A stretch of 64,000 nt of DNA from Clostridium_AD sp050717545. GTDB taxonomy: Bacteria; Bacillota; Clostridia; Clostridiales; Clostridiaceae. The stretch covers positions 1 through 64,000 of the forward strand of contig NZ_JBOITN010000044.1 of the NCBI RefSeq assembly GCF_050717545.1, read 5' to 3'. This document shows, one piece after another, positions 26,229 to 34,670 of this stretch. The translations under genes were made by a program, and so were the position numbers. The notes beneath the pieces are model-generated. The model did not search any database, was not told where the DNA came from, and was given only the letters and a program-made list of their open reading frames with translations. The number at the start of each line of letters is the position of its first letter. Positions within the stretch are counted from its first letter, which is position 1.

Positions 26229-26750
26229 ATGATAATTACTAAAAAAGCTCAGATCCTTCAGCTTTATAATGATGGTTATAAATCTGATGACATTATAAAA
26301 AAAGGATTCACAAAAAAATATGTTTCCCAGGTTTTAAAGGATGTTACTAACACTGATCCCGCCACAACCTTAGCTAACGCCTCTACAATAAATTCTCTAA
26401 AAGAATTAGTATCAACTGTTGAATATTTACAAAATAAATACGATGGATTAAATATAAACATTAGCATTTCAATTAAAGTCGATAGTTATAATGACATCCC
26501 TATTGAAAACAAATCAGAATTGTTTAATCCAGTTACCACTTTTAGGGACATCGGCACCAATGCATTAAAAGAAAAACTAATGCCTCTTTCATTGAAGAAT
26601 TTAGTTAAAATAGCAAAAACATACACCCCTGACTTAAGTTGCAAAATCTATAGAAAAAAAGATATTTTACTTATTGTTGACTATATAGTTGAGAGAGCCA
26701 CTAACCTCTCAAGAGTTGGCCAGGTGTTTAGAAATGTAGGTAACCCATAA
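26229..26750 (+). CDS. ParA partner: HTH plus SAP/Rho-N-like protein
   Basis: A 173-residue protein; no named family recognised. Residues 5-40 resemble a helix-turn-helix (AQILQLYNDGYKSDDIIKKGFTKKYVSQVLKDV). A strand-rich middle (LNINISISIKVDSYNDI) follows. Residues ~115-160 (MPLSLKNLVKIAKTY ... YRKKDILLIVDYIVERA) have the helix-extension-helix pattern of SAP or Rho-N nucleic-acid-binding modules. It lies 13 bp after parA with a GGGTGA ribosome site, so it is the likely DNA-binding adaptor (ParB-like role) of a nonstandard partition pair. Confidence 0.6.
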   Translation: MIITKKAQILQLYNDGYKSDDIIKKGFTKKYVSQVLKDVTNTDPATTLANASTINSLKELVSTVEYLQNKYDGLNINISISIKVDSYNDIPIENKSELFNPVTTFRDIGTNALKEKLMPLSLKNLVKIAKTYTPDLSCKIYRKKDILLIVDYIVERATNLSRVGQVFRNVGNP

Positions 26751-26773
26751 ATATAAATAAAGAAAAGTTATAT

Positions 26774-26810
26774 GATATTGAGTTGGGAATTTTTTTCCCA
26801 AGCCAATATC
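26774..26810. terminator. Hairpin after the ParA operon
   Basis: GATATTG and TTGGGAA pair with TTCCCAA and CAATATC across 2-nt bulges around a T-rich loop. It separates the ParA pair from the convergent ABC exporter genes; the T-run is weak. Confidence 0.6.
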
Positions 26811-26869
26811 ACTTATTAACTTTCTTTTAAAATATGTTCAACTCCTCCCCCTAATCCACTCTTTTTCCA

Positions 26870-28534
26870 CTACATTTTTATGTCCTTCCATTCTACCTTA
26901 AAGCTAATTCTCCACAAGATGACGTTTGCTATTAAAAGTGCTATGCCATAAACTCCAACTAACATTATATTATTCTTAATAAGTATATGAATTCCAGCAA
27001 ATACTCCAACCACAATTATTGCAATAAATGATGGGCCTACAAGTTTACCACTATCTGCTGTAGCAAATTTTACGCTAAACGGCATTGCCTTATTTGATAT
27101 ATTAAAATACATTAACGTTACTATTAAAAGTACTAAAAACATTACTATTAAATCTGGAATTATAGATGCCCCTTTAAATATTAAAAATACTCCACCCTCT
27201 AATATATAAAGTGGTATTATCAGCTTAAATATAGTTCCTTTTACTGCTCCTTTTAATAATACTCCAGGATTCTTTATTGGTAATACCTTATATATATAGG
27301 CTCCCTTATAAGAATCACTATTACTTATAAAGCCTGTACAAAAGCATAACAAAACTATACTGATATATATTAATAAATGAATTTCACCACCAAACCCTGT
27401 TTGAATATTTTCCATAAATGATTTACCGTTTGTATCCATAAATATAAAAAGGACAGGCATAAACACTGCCATTGCAAGTGTTGGATACACCTTAATCTTC
27501 AAATTTCTCTCCGTAGCTATCATATTTTGAGTGAATTTAAACATACTTCTTTCAATCTTGTCCTTGCATACAAGTCTTGCAATAAATTCTTTTCTTTTCT
27601 CATTCTTCCTACTTATTGTCCCACCGTTTTCATTTAATTTTTGTAGATTCTTTTCAAAATAAGGTACTACACTTTTAATATAAAGTGTAATTAACAAAAT
27701 AGGCCCTACTATTGCAAGCACTGATAAACCTATTAGAAAAGGTTCTTTATTCCCATCTATTAACACCCCAAAAATCGATGCAAACCACATAGATGGAAGT
27801 AGTGCATGCCAATATTTAGGAACGTACTCCGTATTCATATTTGTAGCATTAGAAATTCTAATAACCAATTGATATCCAAAGGCAAATACAAAGGCCAATA
27901 ATATTTGAAAATAATTGATAATGTCCTTTAATTTTTCTCCATCAAAAAACTTTAAAACCAAAGTATATAATAAAGATGTTATAGTTATAACTATTAATAC
28001 TGAAAGTATTATTTCTATAAAAAATATCACAAAAAACAAAGCTCCATAATTTATTGTACCAATAACTAATGGAATCAAATTTAATGATAATGATAAACCG
28101 GCTAAATATAAACATATATGGGTGATTTTCGCTGCATTAAATGTCTTACTATCAATTGGCTTTGGCAATAATATGTTTTTTTCTTTAACATCTAGTAAAA
28201 CTGCTGAAAAGTCCGATATCATAAGTGATATCATCATAAAGAGATTTATACCTACTACAATATTGACAGATTTCATTGATGACATACTACTTGTCATTAT
28301 TAACCCTATAAAAATGCTCATAAAAGCATTAAACATAAGTAAGCTTAGATAATTGTTTTTCTCCTTGCTCTCATCTGTTTTTTTACCACCTTTCATAACA
28401 TTACTTACTCTGCGACCATCCATAATTAGTTTTATCTGTAATATCATTCTCATATTCTTATAATTAACACCTGACTTTTTATACAAAACTTTAAATTTAT
28501 CTAATATCCTAAGTACGGCAAAATCCTTCATCAT
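26870..28534 (-). CDS. ABC exporter permease (ABC-2-like, 12 TM)
   Basis: A 554-residue membrane protein with about twelve hydrophobic segments and a cytosolic, basic N-terminus (residues 1-60). The pattern LLMFNAFMSIFIGLIMTSSMSS, then FSAVLLDVKEKNILLPKPIDSKTF, is typical of the large 'putative ABC exporter' permeases that act with a single ATPase. A cytosolic loop at ~290-330 precedes the second half. Its start ATG overlaps the last base of the ATPase stop codon (TAATG), indicating translational coupling. The substrate is unknown; no regulator or substrate gene is adjacent. Confidence 0.85.
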   Translation of the reverse strand: MMKDFAVLRILDKFKVLYKKSGVNYKNMRMILQIKLIMDGRRVSNVMKGGKKTDESKEKNNYLSLLMFNAFMSIFIGLIMTSSMSSMKSVNIVVGINLFMMISLMISDFSAVLLDVKEKNILLPKPIDSKTFNAAKITHICLYLAGLSLSLNLIPLVIGTINYGALFFVIFFIEIILSVLIVITITSLLYTLVLKFFDGEKLKDIINYFQILLAFVFAFGYQLVIRISNATNMNTEYVPKYWHALLPSMWFASIFGVLIDGNKEPFLIGLSVLAIVGPILLITLYIKSVVPYFEKNLQKLNENGGTISRKNEKRKEFIARLVCKDKIERSMFKFTQNMIATERNLKIKVYPTLAMAVFMPVLFIFMDTNGKSFMENIQTGFGGEIHLLIYISIVLLCFCTGFISNSDSYKGAYIYKVLPIKNPGVLLKGAVKGTIFKLIIPLYILEGGVFLIFKGASIIPDLIVMFLVLLIVTLMYFNISNKAMPFSVKFATADSGKLVGPSFIAIIVVGVFAGIHILIKNNIMLVGVYGIALLIANVILWRISFKVEWKDIKM

Positions 28535-29319
28535 TACACCTCTTCAACCAAAGAAACAAATTCTTTAGCAATCTCGGCATGCTCATTAAAGCCAGTTAGC
28601 TGATTGAATATTTCCTCAAGTGATCCTTTCTTATCATTATTGTTAAGCTCCTCGAAACTTCCGTCAGCCACTACTTGCCCCTCATTTAAAAGTACTATTC
28701 TATCACTTACCTTCTCAACAACATCCATTATGTGTGAAGAATAAAATATAGTTTTTCCGCTCGTTGCAAGCGCTCGCATAACCTCTTTAAACACCATTAC
28801 ACTATTAGCATCTAATCCACTTAAAGGCTCATCAAAAAATAATATATCTGGATTATGAATTAAACTACATATTATAAGTAGCTTTTGTTTCATACCTTTT
28901 GAATACGAGGATATTCTAGAATTTATAACACCCTCCATTCCAAATAGGCCCATCAATTTTTCAACTCTTCCTATAAGTTTTTCCTCTTCTAGTTCATATA
29001 TTTCACCTAAAAAAGTTATATACTCATAAGCAGTTAAATTTTCATATATGTCTGCAAGTTCTGGCACATAACCTATTTTCTTTTTATACTCTACACTTCC
29101 ATTACTTATATCTTGTCCCAATATTTCTACTTTACCTTCATATCCTTCTAATATCCCAAGCATTATTTTTATAGTTGTGCTTTTACCAGCACCATTTGAA
29201 CCTATATATCCAATTATTTGACCTCTAGGAATTTCTAAATTTATTCCATTAAGCACACTTTTACTCCCATAACTCATATGTAAATTCTTAATTGATATTA
29301 TACTTTCTAAATTTTCCAT
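28534..29319 (-). CDS. ABC transporter ATP-binding protein
   Basis: A 261-residue ATPase with all motifs intact: Walker A GSNGAGKST near residue 41, Q-loop YVPELADIYENLT, signature SYSKGMKQKL, Walker B ILFFDEPLSGLD and the H-loop FYSSHIMDVVEKV. It belongs to the ABC-2 export class (Nod/CcmA-like). It is translationally coupled to the 12-TM permease downstream, making a complete two-gene exporter. Contrast it with the ATPase remnant at 1317, which lacks the catalytic core. Confidence 0.92.
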   Translation of the reverse strand: MENLESIISIKNLHMSYGSKSVLNGINLEIPRGQIIGYIGSNGAGKSTTIKIMLGILEGYEGKVEILGQDISNGSVEYKKKIGYVPELADIYENLTAYEYITFLGEIYELEEEKLIGRVEKLMGLFGMEGVINSRISSYSKGMKQKLLIICSLIHNPDILFFDEPLSGLDANSVMVFKEVMRALATSGKTIFYSSHIMDVVEKVSDRIVLLNEGQVVADGSFEELNNNDKKGSLEEIFNQLTGFNEHAEIAKEFVSLVEEV

Positions 29320-29451
29320 AATAACTTCCTCTCGAATGTATTCTTTATATTCTATCTAGATTTATTACTACTTTTTATTATATATGAAACAGCTTGCGGA
29401 AAACAACGTGGATAACATTTTTATAGTTTAGAGTTAATGTTTCTATGCGCA

Positions 29452-29640
29452 AAAAAAGTATATATTACGTATAATGCATTGAAGCGAGTTTTAGAACTTC
29501 TTATTTTGTTTTTAATTGATATGCGTTAAGAAAAATATATGTTTGAGCGTAGCGAGTTTATATTTTTTAGCAGATTAATTAAAAATAAAATTAGTAGTTC
29601 TTAGCTAAGTGAATGCATTAATAGTAATATATACTTTTTT
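29452..29640. repeat. ~190-bp imperfect palindrome (MITE-like)
   Basis: The two halves are near-perfect inverse copies. The outer 17 bases AAAAAAGTATATATTAC (29452-29468) recur inverted at 29624-29640, followed inward by shared TAATGCATT, then a diverged stretch, then TTTTTAATT and TAA(G/A)AAAAATATA arms around a GAGCGTAGCGAG centre near 29544-29555. It could fold into one long hairpin. It lies between the ABC ATPase promoter and the DUF3784 gene, whose stop codon falls in the right arm. It is either a miniature inverted-repeat element or a very long terminator structure. Confidence 0.65.
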
Positions 29641-29980
29641 ATTTTTTATTTCCATCATATTTCTGGCAATATATGATCAATACAATACATCCCACAATAA
29701 CAATGAAAGTAAATATCAATGCCGTATATAAAATAATATCTTGAAGATTGTTTTTATCAGCGTATTGAATAATAAACGCGAAAATCCCCATAAAAACTCC
29801 AACAATTGATAGGAAAATTCCTACTGCTCGAGAAATTTTTTTAATATTACAATTTTCTTTTTCCTGCTTACTCATAGTATTGTACCCTGCAATCATCCAG
29901 CTACCTTTCCCACACATAAGTGAAATTGCCATAATTTCCAAACCAACTGTTGTTAACCAAAAAATAATCATAATTATCAC
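29639..29980 (-). CDS. DUF3784 family small membrane protein
   Basis: A 113-residue protein with three transmembrane segments. The family signature is MCGKGSWMIAGYNTMSKQEKENCNIKKISR between TM1 and TM2. DUF3784 proteins are common in Firmicutes, and no function is established. GGGGTG precedes the ATG. The stop codon lies in the outer arm of the 190-bp palindrome, so the element may have replaced the original 3' flank. Confidence 0.85.
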   Translation of the reverse strand: MIIMIIFWLTTVGLEIMAISLMCGKGSWMIAGYNTMSKQEKENCNIKKISRAVGIFLSIVGVFMGIFAFIIQYADKNNLQDIILYTALIFTFIVIVGCIVLIIYCQKYDGNKK

Positions 29981-29994
29981 CCCTTTAACGAAGT

Positions 29995-30038
29995 ATTACA
30001 AAACTACTTACATAAGCATATGTAAGTAGTTTTGTAAT
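29995..30038. terminator. Terminator of the aldose epimerase gene
   Basis: An inverted repeat of about 18 bp (core ACAAAACTACTTACAT / ATGTAAGTAGTTTTGT) directly after the epimerase stop, with a small loop. Confidence 0.8.
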
Positions 30039-30039
30039 A

Positions 30040-30918
30040 TTATTCTACAATAGAAATCCTATAGCTATATTTAAACTCTTCTCCTACAGTTAATGAAATC
30101 GAACCTTCTTTTTCTCTAAATTCGCCAGTAAAATCTTCATAATCAGCATGTCCAAACCAAGGTTCTATACATAAAAATGGTGCTCCACCTTTTGGTGCCC
30201 ATATTCCCATATAAGGAAAACCTTTAAATTCTACTGATATGGATTTTTCATTATTTTTCGATTTTATAGTAATCTTATCAGAGTTCAAATCATCAAATAC
30301 CAAAGCATCATTTTTAAATAACTCTTTTGAAAGTGGTATAATATCAGTATCCTTTAAACATTCTTTTCTCTTATGTGAAAAATAACCGTCCTTAGTTAAT
30401 TCCATAATATCACTTGTTTCTTTCTTATTAAATTTAAGATAATAATCCTCTAATTTTTCATTTTCATTAATAGGACACATAAATGCAGGATGTGCACCTA
30501 TTGAAAATGATATATCCTTATTATCTAAATTTTTAACATTATACGCTACTTTAACAACACTTTCTTCGATTGTATAATTAATAAGCAAAGAAAACTTATA
30601 TGGATATCTTTTCATAGTATCCTCAGAATACTTTAATTCAAAAGTAATTGAATCACTAGTTTGTGATATAAATTTAAAATCTGATATCCTACCTAATCCA
30701 TGAGATGGTAATTCATATAATTTTCCTTCAATCCTATATTTTGAATTTACTAGGTTTCCTACTATTGGAAATAAAATTGGTGAATGATATTTCCAATATT
30801 CTAGGTCACCATTCCAAAGATATTCCGTTCCCTCTTTTTTCCCCGTTATTGAATGTAGTTCTGCACCATGATCGTCAGCTGTTATTTTAATTGTTGAGTT
30901 TTCTATAGAATAAATCAT
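30040..30918 (-). CDS. Aldose 1-epimerase family protein (LacX-like)
   Basis: A 292-residue beta-sandwich enzyme that interconverts alpha and beta anomers of hexoses or related sugars. The start is ATG 30918, with GGAAGG 9 bases upstream; three upstream in-frame codons overlap that site. Motifs: DHGAELHSITGK, SPILFPIVGNL, ELPSHGLGRISDF (catalytic His of the 'pqHGfaR' motif), SIGAHPAFMCPI (second His) and CIEPWFGHADY near the C-terminus with the catalytic Glu region. It matches the LacX subgroup rather than GalM. No sugar operon is adjacent. Confidence 0.88.
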   Translation of the reverse strand: MIYSIENSTIKITADDHGAELHSITGKKEGTEYLWNGDLEYWKYHSPILFPIVGNLVNSKYRIEGKLYELPSHGLGRISDFKFISQTSDSITFELKYSEDTMKRYPYKFSLLINYTIEESVVKVAYNVKNLDNKDISFSIGAHPAFMCPINENEKLEDYYLKFNKKETSDIMELTKDGYFSHKRKECLKDTDIIPLSKELFKNDALVFDDLNSDKITIKSKNNEKSISVEFKGFPYMGIWAPKGGAPFLCIEPWFGHADYEDFTGEFREKEGSISLTVGEEFKYSYRISIVE

Positions 30919-31117
30919 CAAAAACATCCTTCCACTTTCTATTTATGTTTCATTTTCCTAATTGCCTATCTGTATTGCTTTTATTATACCAAAAACTCTA
31001 ATAATTTCCAATATTCTACTACTTTCTAGTATAGATTTGCTCTTATTTGTTTACAATAAACAAAATATAAAGGTACATCCAATATAAAATGGACATACCC
31101 TATATCTTGACATACTT

Positions 31118-31900
31118 TTATAAGTAAATTGGCAACCACTTAAGTACCTTTTGTATTTGAGCATCCCAATAACCCCATTCATGAATACCTGCACTTTCTT
31201 CATAGGTATAATCGAAATTTTTCTCTTTTATAAAGTTTTTAAACTTTATGTTATCTTTGTATAGAAAGTCCTCGGTGCCACAACATTGATACAATTTTGG
31301 TTTTTTTGCACAGGACTCTAAATTGTTTGCTAATGAAAAAAGATCATTTTCACTTCCATCAAATAAAGAAATATCTCCAAATATATTATAAAGCTCCATT
31401 TTAAAGTTTTCATCTGTTTCACTTATAAGTGAAGTATTCATATTAAGTGCACCCGATAAACTTGCACCGGCTGAATATTTCTCAGGATGTGAAAGCACTG
31501 CCTTAAACGCGCCGTACCCACCCATTGACAGCCCCGCTATAAAATTATCTTCTCGTAGACTTGATATAGGAAAAAAAGAAGCAACTATTTCAGGTAATTC
31601 TTCTGTAATATAAGTCCAGTACTTGTACCCATTCTTCATATCAGTATAAAAACTTCTACCAGCATTTGGCATTACAACAGCTAGTCCCATATCAGCCACA
31701 TATCTTTCGATAGATGTATTCCTTTGCCAAATTGTATGATCATCAGATAATCCATGAAGAAGGTATAGAACTGGATATTTTTCTTTCTTTTTTGAACCAG
31801 TTACTCCTATTTGTGTTTTTGTGTTTTGTGGAAGAATAACTGTTATTGAAGTAGATATACCTAAAGTCTCAGAGAAGAAATTACAATTGATTAAAGCCAT
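31118..31900 (-). CDS. Esterase, tributyrin esterase / EstA family
   Basis: A 260-residue alpha/beta hydrolase of the esterase D class. The oxyanion segment PVLYLLHGLSDDHTIWQRNT, the nucleophile elbow AGLSMGGYGAF (Ser) and the C-terminal His in AGIHEWGYWDAQI are visible. It is predicted to cleave short-chain acyl or acetyl esters, including from carbohydrates, in the cytosol. Its start (AGGCGG upstream) overlaps the end of the frameshifted YccF reading frame by 20 bp, which is a by-product of that frameshift. Confidence 0.9.
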   Translation of the reverse strand: MALINCNFFSETLGISTSITVILPQNTKTQIGVTGSKKKEKYPVLYLLHGLSDDHTIWQRNTSIERYVADMGLAVVMPNAGRSFYTDMKNGYKYWTYITEELPEIVASFFPISSLREDNFIAGLSMGGYGAFKAVLSHPEKYSAGASLSGALNMNTSLISETDENFKMELYNIFGDISLFDGSENDLFSLANNLESCAKKPKLYQCCGTEDFLYKDNIKFKNFIKEKNFDYTYEESAGIHEWGYWDAQIQKVLKWLPIYL

Positions 31901-32111
31901 TAAAATACCGCCTTTCTATATTTGATTGTTTTAACAAATTAAATCTGGTATATTCTAGCCCCAAAAGGGATGAGTTGAGCAACTTAAAATGTTGAAGCCC
32001 AAATAGTATCCCTATAATTGTAACACACAAAACTATACCTGCTAAAAACCAAGCCATAGCTGCTATTATTCCGCCAAACACCAACCATATAATATTACCT
32101 ATAAGATTCAT
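31881..32111 (-). pseudogene. YccF-like membrane protein with frameshift
   Basis: From ATG 32111 (AGGGGT upstream) the protein reads MNLIGNIIWLVFGGIIAAMAWFLAG and CVTIIGILFGLQHFKL, the YccF signature. After QHFKL the family normally has an 'LaPFG' end; here the current frame gives unrelated residues, while the next frame reads QLIPFGARIYQI then TAA at 31939-31941. A single-base indel near 31975-31985 therefore runs translation past the natural stop into the esterase gene. Only one of the two YccF repeats is present. Alternatively it is a short functional variant with a replaced tail. Confidence 0.7.
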
Positions 32112-32242
32112 TAAAAATACCCCTATATACAATATTCTATATGATACACTATACTATAGTCAATTATATGAGTCAAAATTTATTAATCAAAATATTACCT
32201 TAAAGGGAACTTAGTTGCGAATAATTATTTCGCATAAAAAAG

Positions 32243-32272
32243 AGCCCAAAGATAAATAAATATCCTTGGGCT
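32243..32272 (-). terminator. Terminator of the SASP gene
   Basis: A 12-bp inverted repeat starting AGCCCAA and ending TTGGGCT, with one mismatch; the minus strand continues into TTTTTT. Confidence 0.85.
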
Positions 32273-32291
32273 GCAAATTCTTTCACTCTTA

Positions 32292-32477
32292 TTATAAGTT
32301 CTTCTCGTAAGCTTCAACCATTCTCTTAACCATTTGTCCGCCTACAGAACCATTCTCTCTTGAAGTTAAATCTCCATTGTAACCATCTGTAAGATTTACT
32401 CCAACTTCTTTTGCAGCTTCCATCTTAAATTTGTTTAATCCTGCTTTAGCCTCTGGTACCAATTTTCTTGTTGTCAT
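32292..32477 (-). CDS. Alpha/beta-type small acid-soluble spore protein
   Basis: A 61-residue SASP that coats and protects spore DNA in the forespore. Conserved blocks: EAKAGLNKFKMEAAKEVGVNL, with the Glu-x-Ala... GPR protease site region, and NGDLTSRENGSVGGQMVKRMVEAYE. AGGAGGT precedes the ATG. It is expected to be transcribed by the forespore sigma factor SigG, a gene for which is also in this window. Confidence 0.95.
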   Translation of the reverse strand: MTTRKLVPEAKAGLNKFKMEAAKEVGVNLTDGYNGDLTSRENGSVGGQMVKRMVEAYEKNL

Positions 32478-32626
32478 ATAAATTACCTCCTTTTTATTTT
32501 TGGTTTGATAATGATTTTCATTTCTGATATTATGATGCGCAATATTACAAATAATACTCCTAGTAGTTTATGGCTATTTTAATAGTAAAAAATAAATAAG
32601 GATTATTATGTAAATCTACAAATCAT

Positions 32627-32890
32627 CTACATCTTGTATAATATCCATCTACAAGTACCTAACTCATATTTAATCTCATACAACTTCTCTTCTCCATCAA
32701 TTACACTTTGACACTTATAAACTATCATAAAGTTACCTGCCAACTTCTCAGTCGCTTTTTCTGTAACCTTGTCTATTTTTATAACCTGCATTGGCTGATC
32801 ATCTACTTGTAGTCTAAACCTTATAGGATTTATAGATCCTTTGTTATCCGTATAAGCTACCATTTCTATAGGTAATGCTAAAATTTTCAT
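32627..32890 (-). CDS. Small conserved companion of the Y-family polymerase
   Basis: An 87-residue beta-rich protein. I cannot name a family. Its layout MKILALPIEMVAYTDNKGSINPIRFRLQ ... KCQSVIDGEEKLYEIKYELGTCRWILYKM resembles the short gene that often follows UvrX/DinB-like polymerases in Firmicutes and mobile elements. The spacing (19 bp) and the shared strand mark an operon with the polymerase upstream. Confidence 0.65.
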   Translation of the reverse strand: MKILALPIEMVAYTDNKGSINPIRFRLQVDDQPMQVIKIDKVTEKATEKLAGNFMIVYKCQSVIDGEEKLYEIKYELGTCRWILYKM

Positions 32891-32909
32891 TTATTATCAA
32901 ACCTCCTTA

Positions 32910-34166
32910 TCAAAGCATTGCGCTCATTAATGGGTAATCTTCCTCTCCATCTGCCATTCCACCACACATACTATTTAGTCCTGAATGAAGAAAACAAGAG
33001 CGAACTACAGCCTTTGACCCATATTTTAACCTTATTTTATCAACAGCATCATTTATCTTCTTATCTTTTTCATAATCAAAACTATCTAGCAGCGAGCACT
33101 GGTAAAACTCATTACTACAAAAGTCTGTGATATGTACTCCTAGATGCCTTATTGAATTACCTTTCCAAACATTATCAAATAAATAACACGCTATTTCATA
33201 TATTTTGCGAGTAGAATCCGTTGCCACGACTAATTTTTTTTGACGAGAATAAAATATTAAATCACTCCCCCTGATACTTATACTTATCACCGTGCAACAA
33301 TTTTGAGAATCTCTTAGGCGCATAGAAACTGTTTCACACAAAGACAATATTACTTTATGAGCCGTGATTTTATCCTCTACATCAAAAGCTATTGTTGTAG
33401 AATTACCTATACCCTTCATTTTAATATAATTACTCTTTCGAACTTCTGAGAATTCAATACCATTTGCATAATTCCAAATTACTTGACCGTGACTCTTTAA
33501 TTTATTTTTTAAAATATCCAAGTTGTAATTTGCAAGTTCTCCAATAGTATTGATATTTAGGTTGTGCAGCTTAGGAGCTGTAGCCCTACCAACCATAAAT
33601 AAATCTTCAACAGGTAGTGGCCACATCTTTTGTTTTATATCACTAGGAAATAAAGTGTGTACTCTATCCGGCTTTGTAAAATCTGATGCTACCTTTGCTA
33701 ACAATTTATTGCAAGATATTCCAATATTCACTGTAAACCCAAGCTCATTTTTTATCCGGTCTTTTATAATTTGTGCGAGTTTCAAATAATCAGGATATAA
33801 ATGCTGCATATTAGAAAAATCCAAAAAACTTTCATCAACTGAGAAACGCTGAATGTTTGGGGTGTATTCTAAAAATATTTGATGCATAGCCTCACTACAC
33901 TTCATATATAATGCATATCTTGGAGGTACAATTACAAGGCCAGGACATTTAGCCCTTGCACTATATAAAGTCTCCCCTGTGTGAATATCAAATTTTTTAG
34001 CAGGTATTGATTTAGTTAAAACAATGCCGTGCCTGCTTTCTTCATCTCCTCCCACCACAGATGCTACCGTTCTAAGATCTAATTGCTCCCCACTCTGAAG
34101 TCTATATGCAGCTTCCCACGATAAATAGGCACTATTTGCATCTATATGAAATATTAATCTACTCAT
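32910..34166 (-). CDS. Y-family DNA polymerase (DinB/UvrX-like)
   Basis: A 418-residue translesion polymerase. The catalytic carboxylates are in IFHIDANSAYLSWEA (Asp8) and IQRFSVDESFLDF (Asp-Glu pair near residue 107). NIGISCNKLLAKVASDFTKP is the conserved palm motif and VGRATAPKLHNLNINTIGELA is the HhH thumb. It acts in damage tolerance and is probably error-prone. It is cotranscribed with the small companion gene downstream. No LexA-type box was identified with confidence upstream. Confidence 0.92.
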   Translation of the reverse strand: MSRLIFHIDANSAYLSWEAAYRLQSGEQLDLRTVASVVGGDEESRHGIVLTKSIPAKKFDIHTGETLYSARAKCPGLVIVPPRYALYMKCSEAMHQIFLEYTPNIQRFSVDESFLDFSNMQHLYPDYLKLAQIIKDRIKNELGFTVNIGISCNKLLAKVASDFTKPDRVHTLFPSDIKQKMWPLPVEDLFMVGRATAPKLHNLNINTIGELANYNLDILKNKLKSHGQVIWNYANGIEFSEVRKSNYIKMKGIGNSTTIAFDVEDKITAHKVILSLCETVSMRLRDSQNCCTVISISIRGSDLIFYSRQKKLVVATDSTRKIYEIACYLFDNVWKGNSIRHLGVHITDFCSNEFYQCSLLDSFDYEKDKKINDAVDKIRLKYGSKAVVRSCFLHSGLNSMCGGMADGEEDYPLMSAML

Positions 34167-34338
34167 AAGTCATCTTCCTTTTTATTAATCTCTATTCCCC
34201 GCTAATAGAACATCAGTTCGTTATAATTATTATATACTACTTTTTCACTTTTTAGAAGCATATTCTCATATTTTTTTTTAGTAATATCTGTATTTTAGTT
34301 AGACATCTATTCAAACACATAAAAATGTACCAATAACA

Positions 34339-34372
34339 AATTAGGGAGATGTCCTATGACACCTCCCTAATT
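34339..34372 (-). terminator. Terminator of the small SASP-like gene
   Basis: A 15-bp stem (AATTAGGGAG..TGTC / GACA..CTCCCTAATT, one bulge pair) with a 4-nt loop, just past the stop at 34396. Confidence 0.8.
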
Positions 34373-34395
34373 GTAGTATTTAGGAAAATTTATTT

Positions 34396-34536
34396 TCATC
34401 TCTTCCTAATTTTTTTAGATTCTTTAGAAACCCCTATTTCATCAGCAGCTTCTACCTTCATTTCATTTAAAGTTTTTTTTGTTTTTAGACCGTTTTTTTT
34501 ACTTTCTTGATTATTTTTTTTGTCTATATGTGACAT
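34396..34536 (-). CDS. 46-residue basic peptide, SASP-like
   Basis: A very short gene with a perfect AGGAGG site and its own terminator, both of which support expression. It encodes 46 residues: Lys/Asn-rich start (MSHIDKKNNQESKKNG), then LNEMKVEAADEIGVS, which echoes the first conserved helix of alpha/beta SASPs ('.lk.Ea..ElGv.l'), then a basic tail (KKIRKR). The second SASP helix is absent. It is likely a minor spore DNA-binding peptide. Confidence 0.65.
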   Translation of the reverse strand: MSHIDKKNNQESKKNGLKTKKTLNEMKVEAADEIGVSKESKKIRKR

Positions 34537-34670
34537 TGTAGTATCCTCCTCATATTCATTAAGATCGCGATATAATTATTAATTACCCGCCTCTTAATAA
34601 TAGATATTCCAATATTAATATAACCAAATTTAAGAAGTGTATGTGCTAAATATTTATTAATACACTATTT

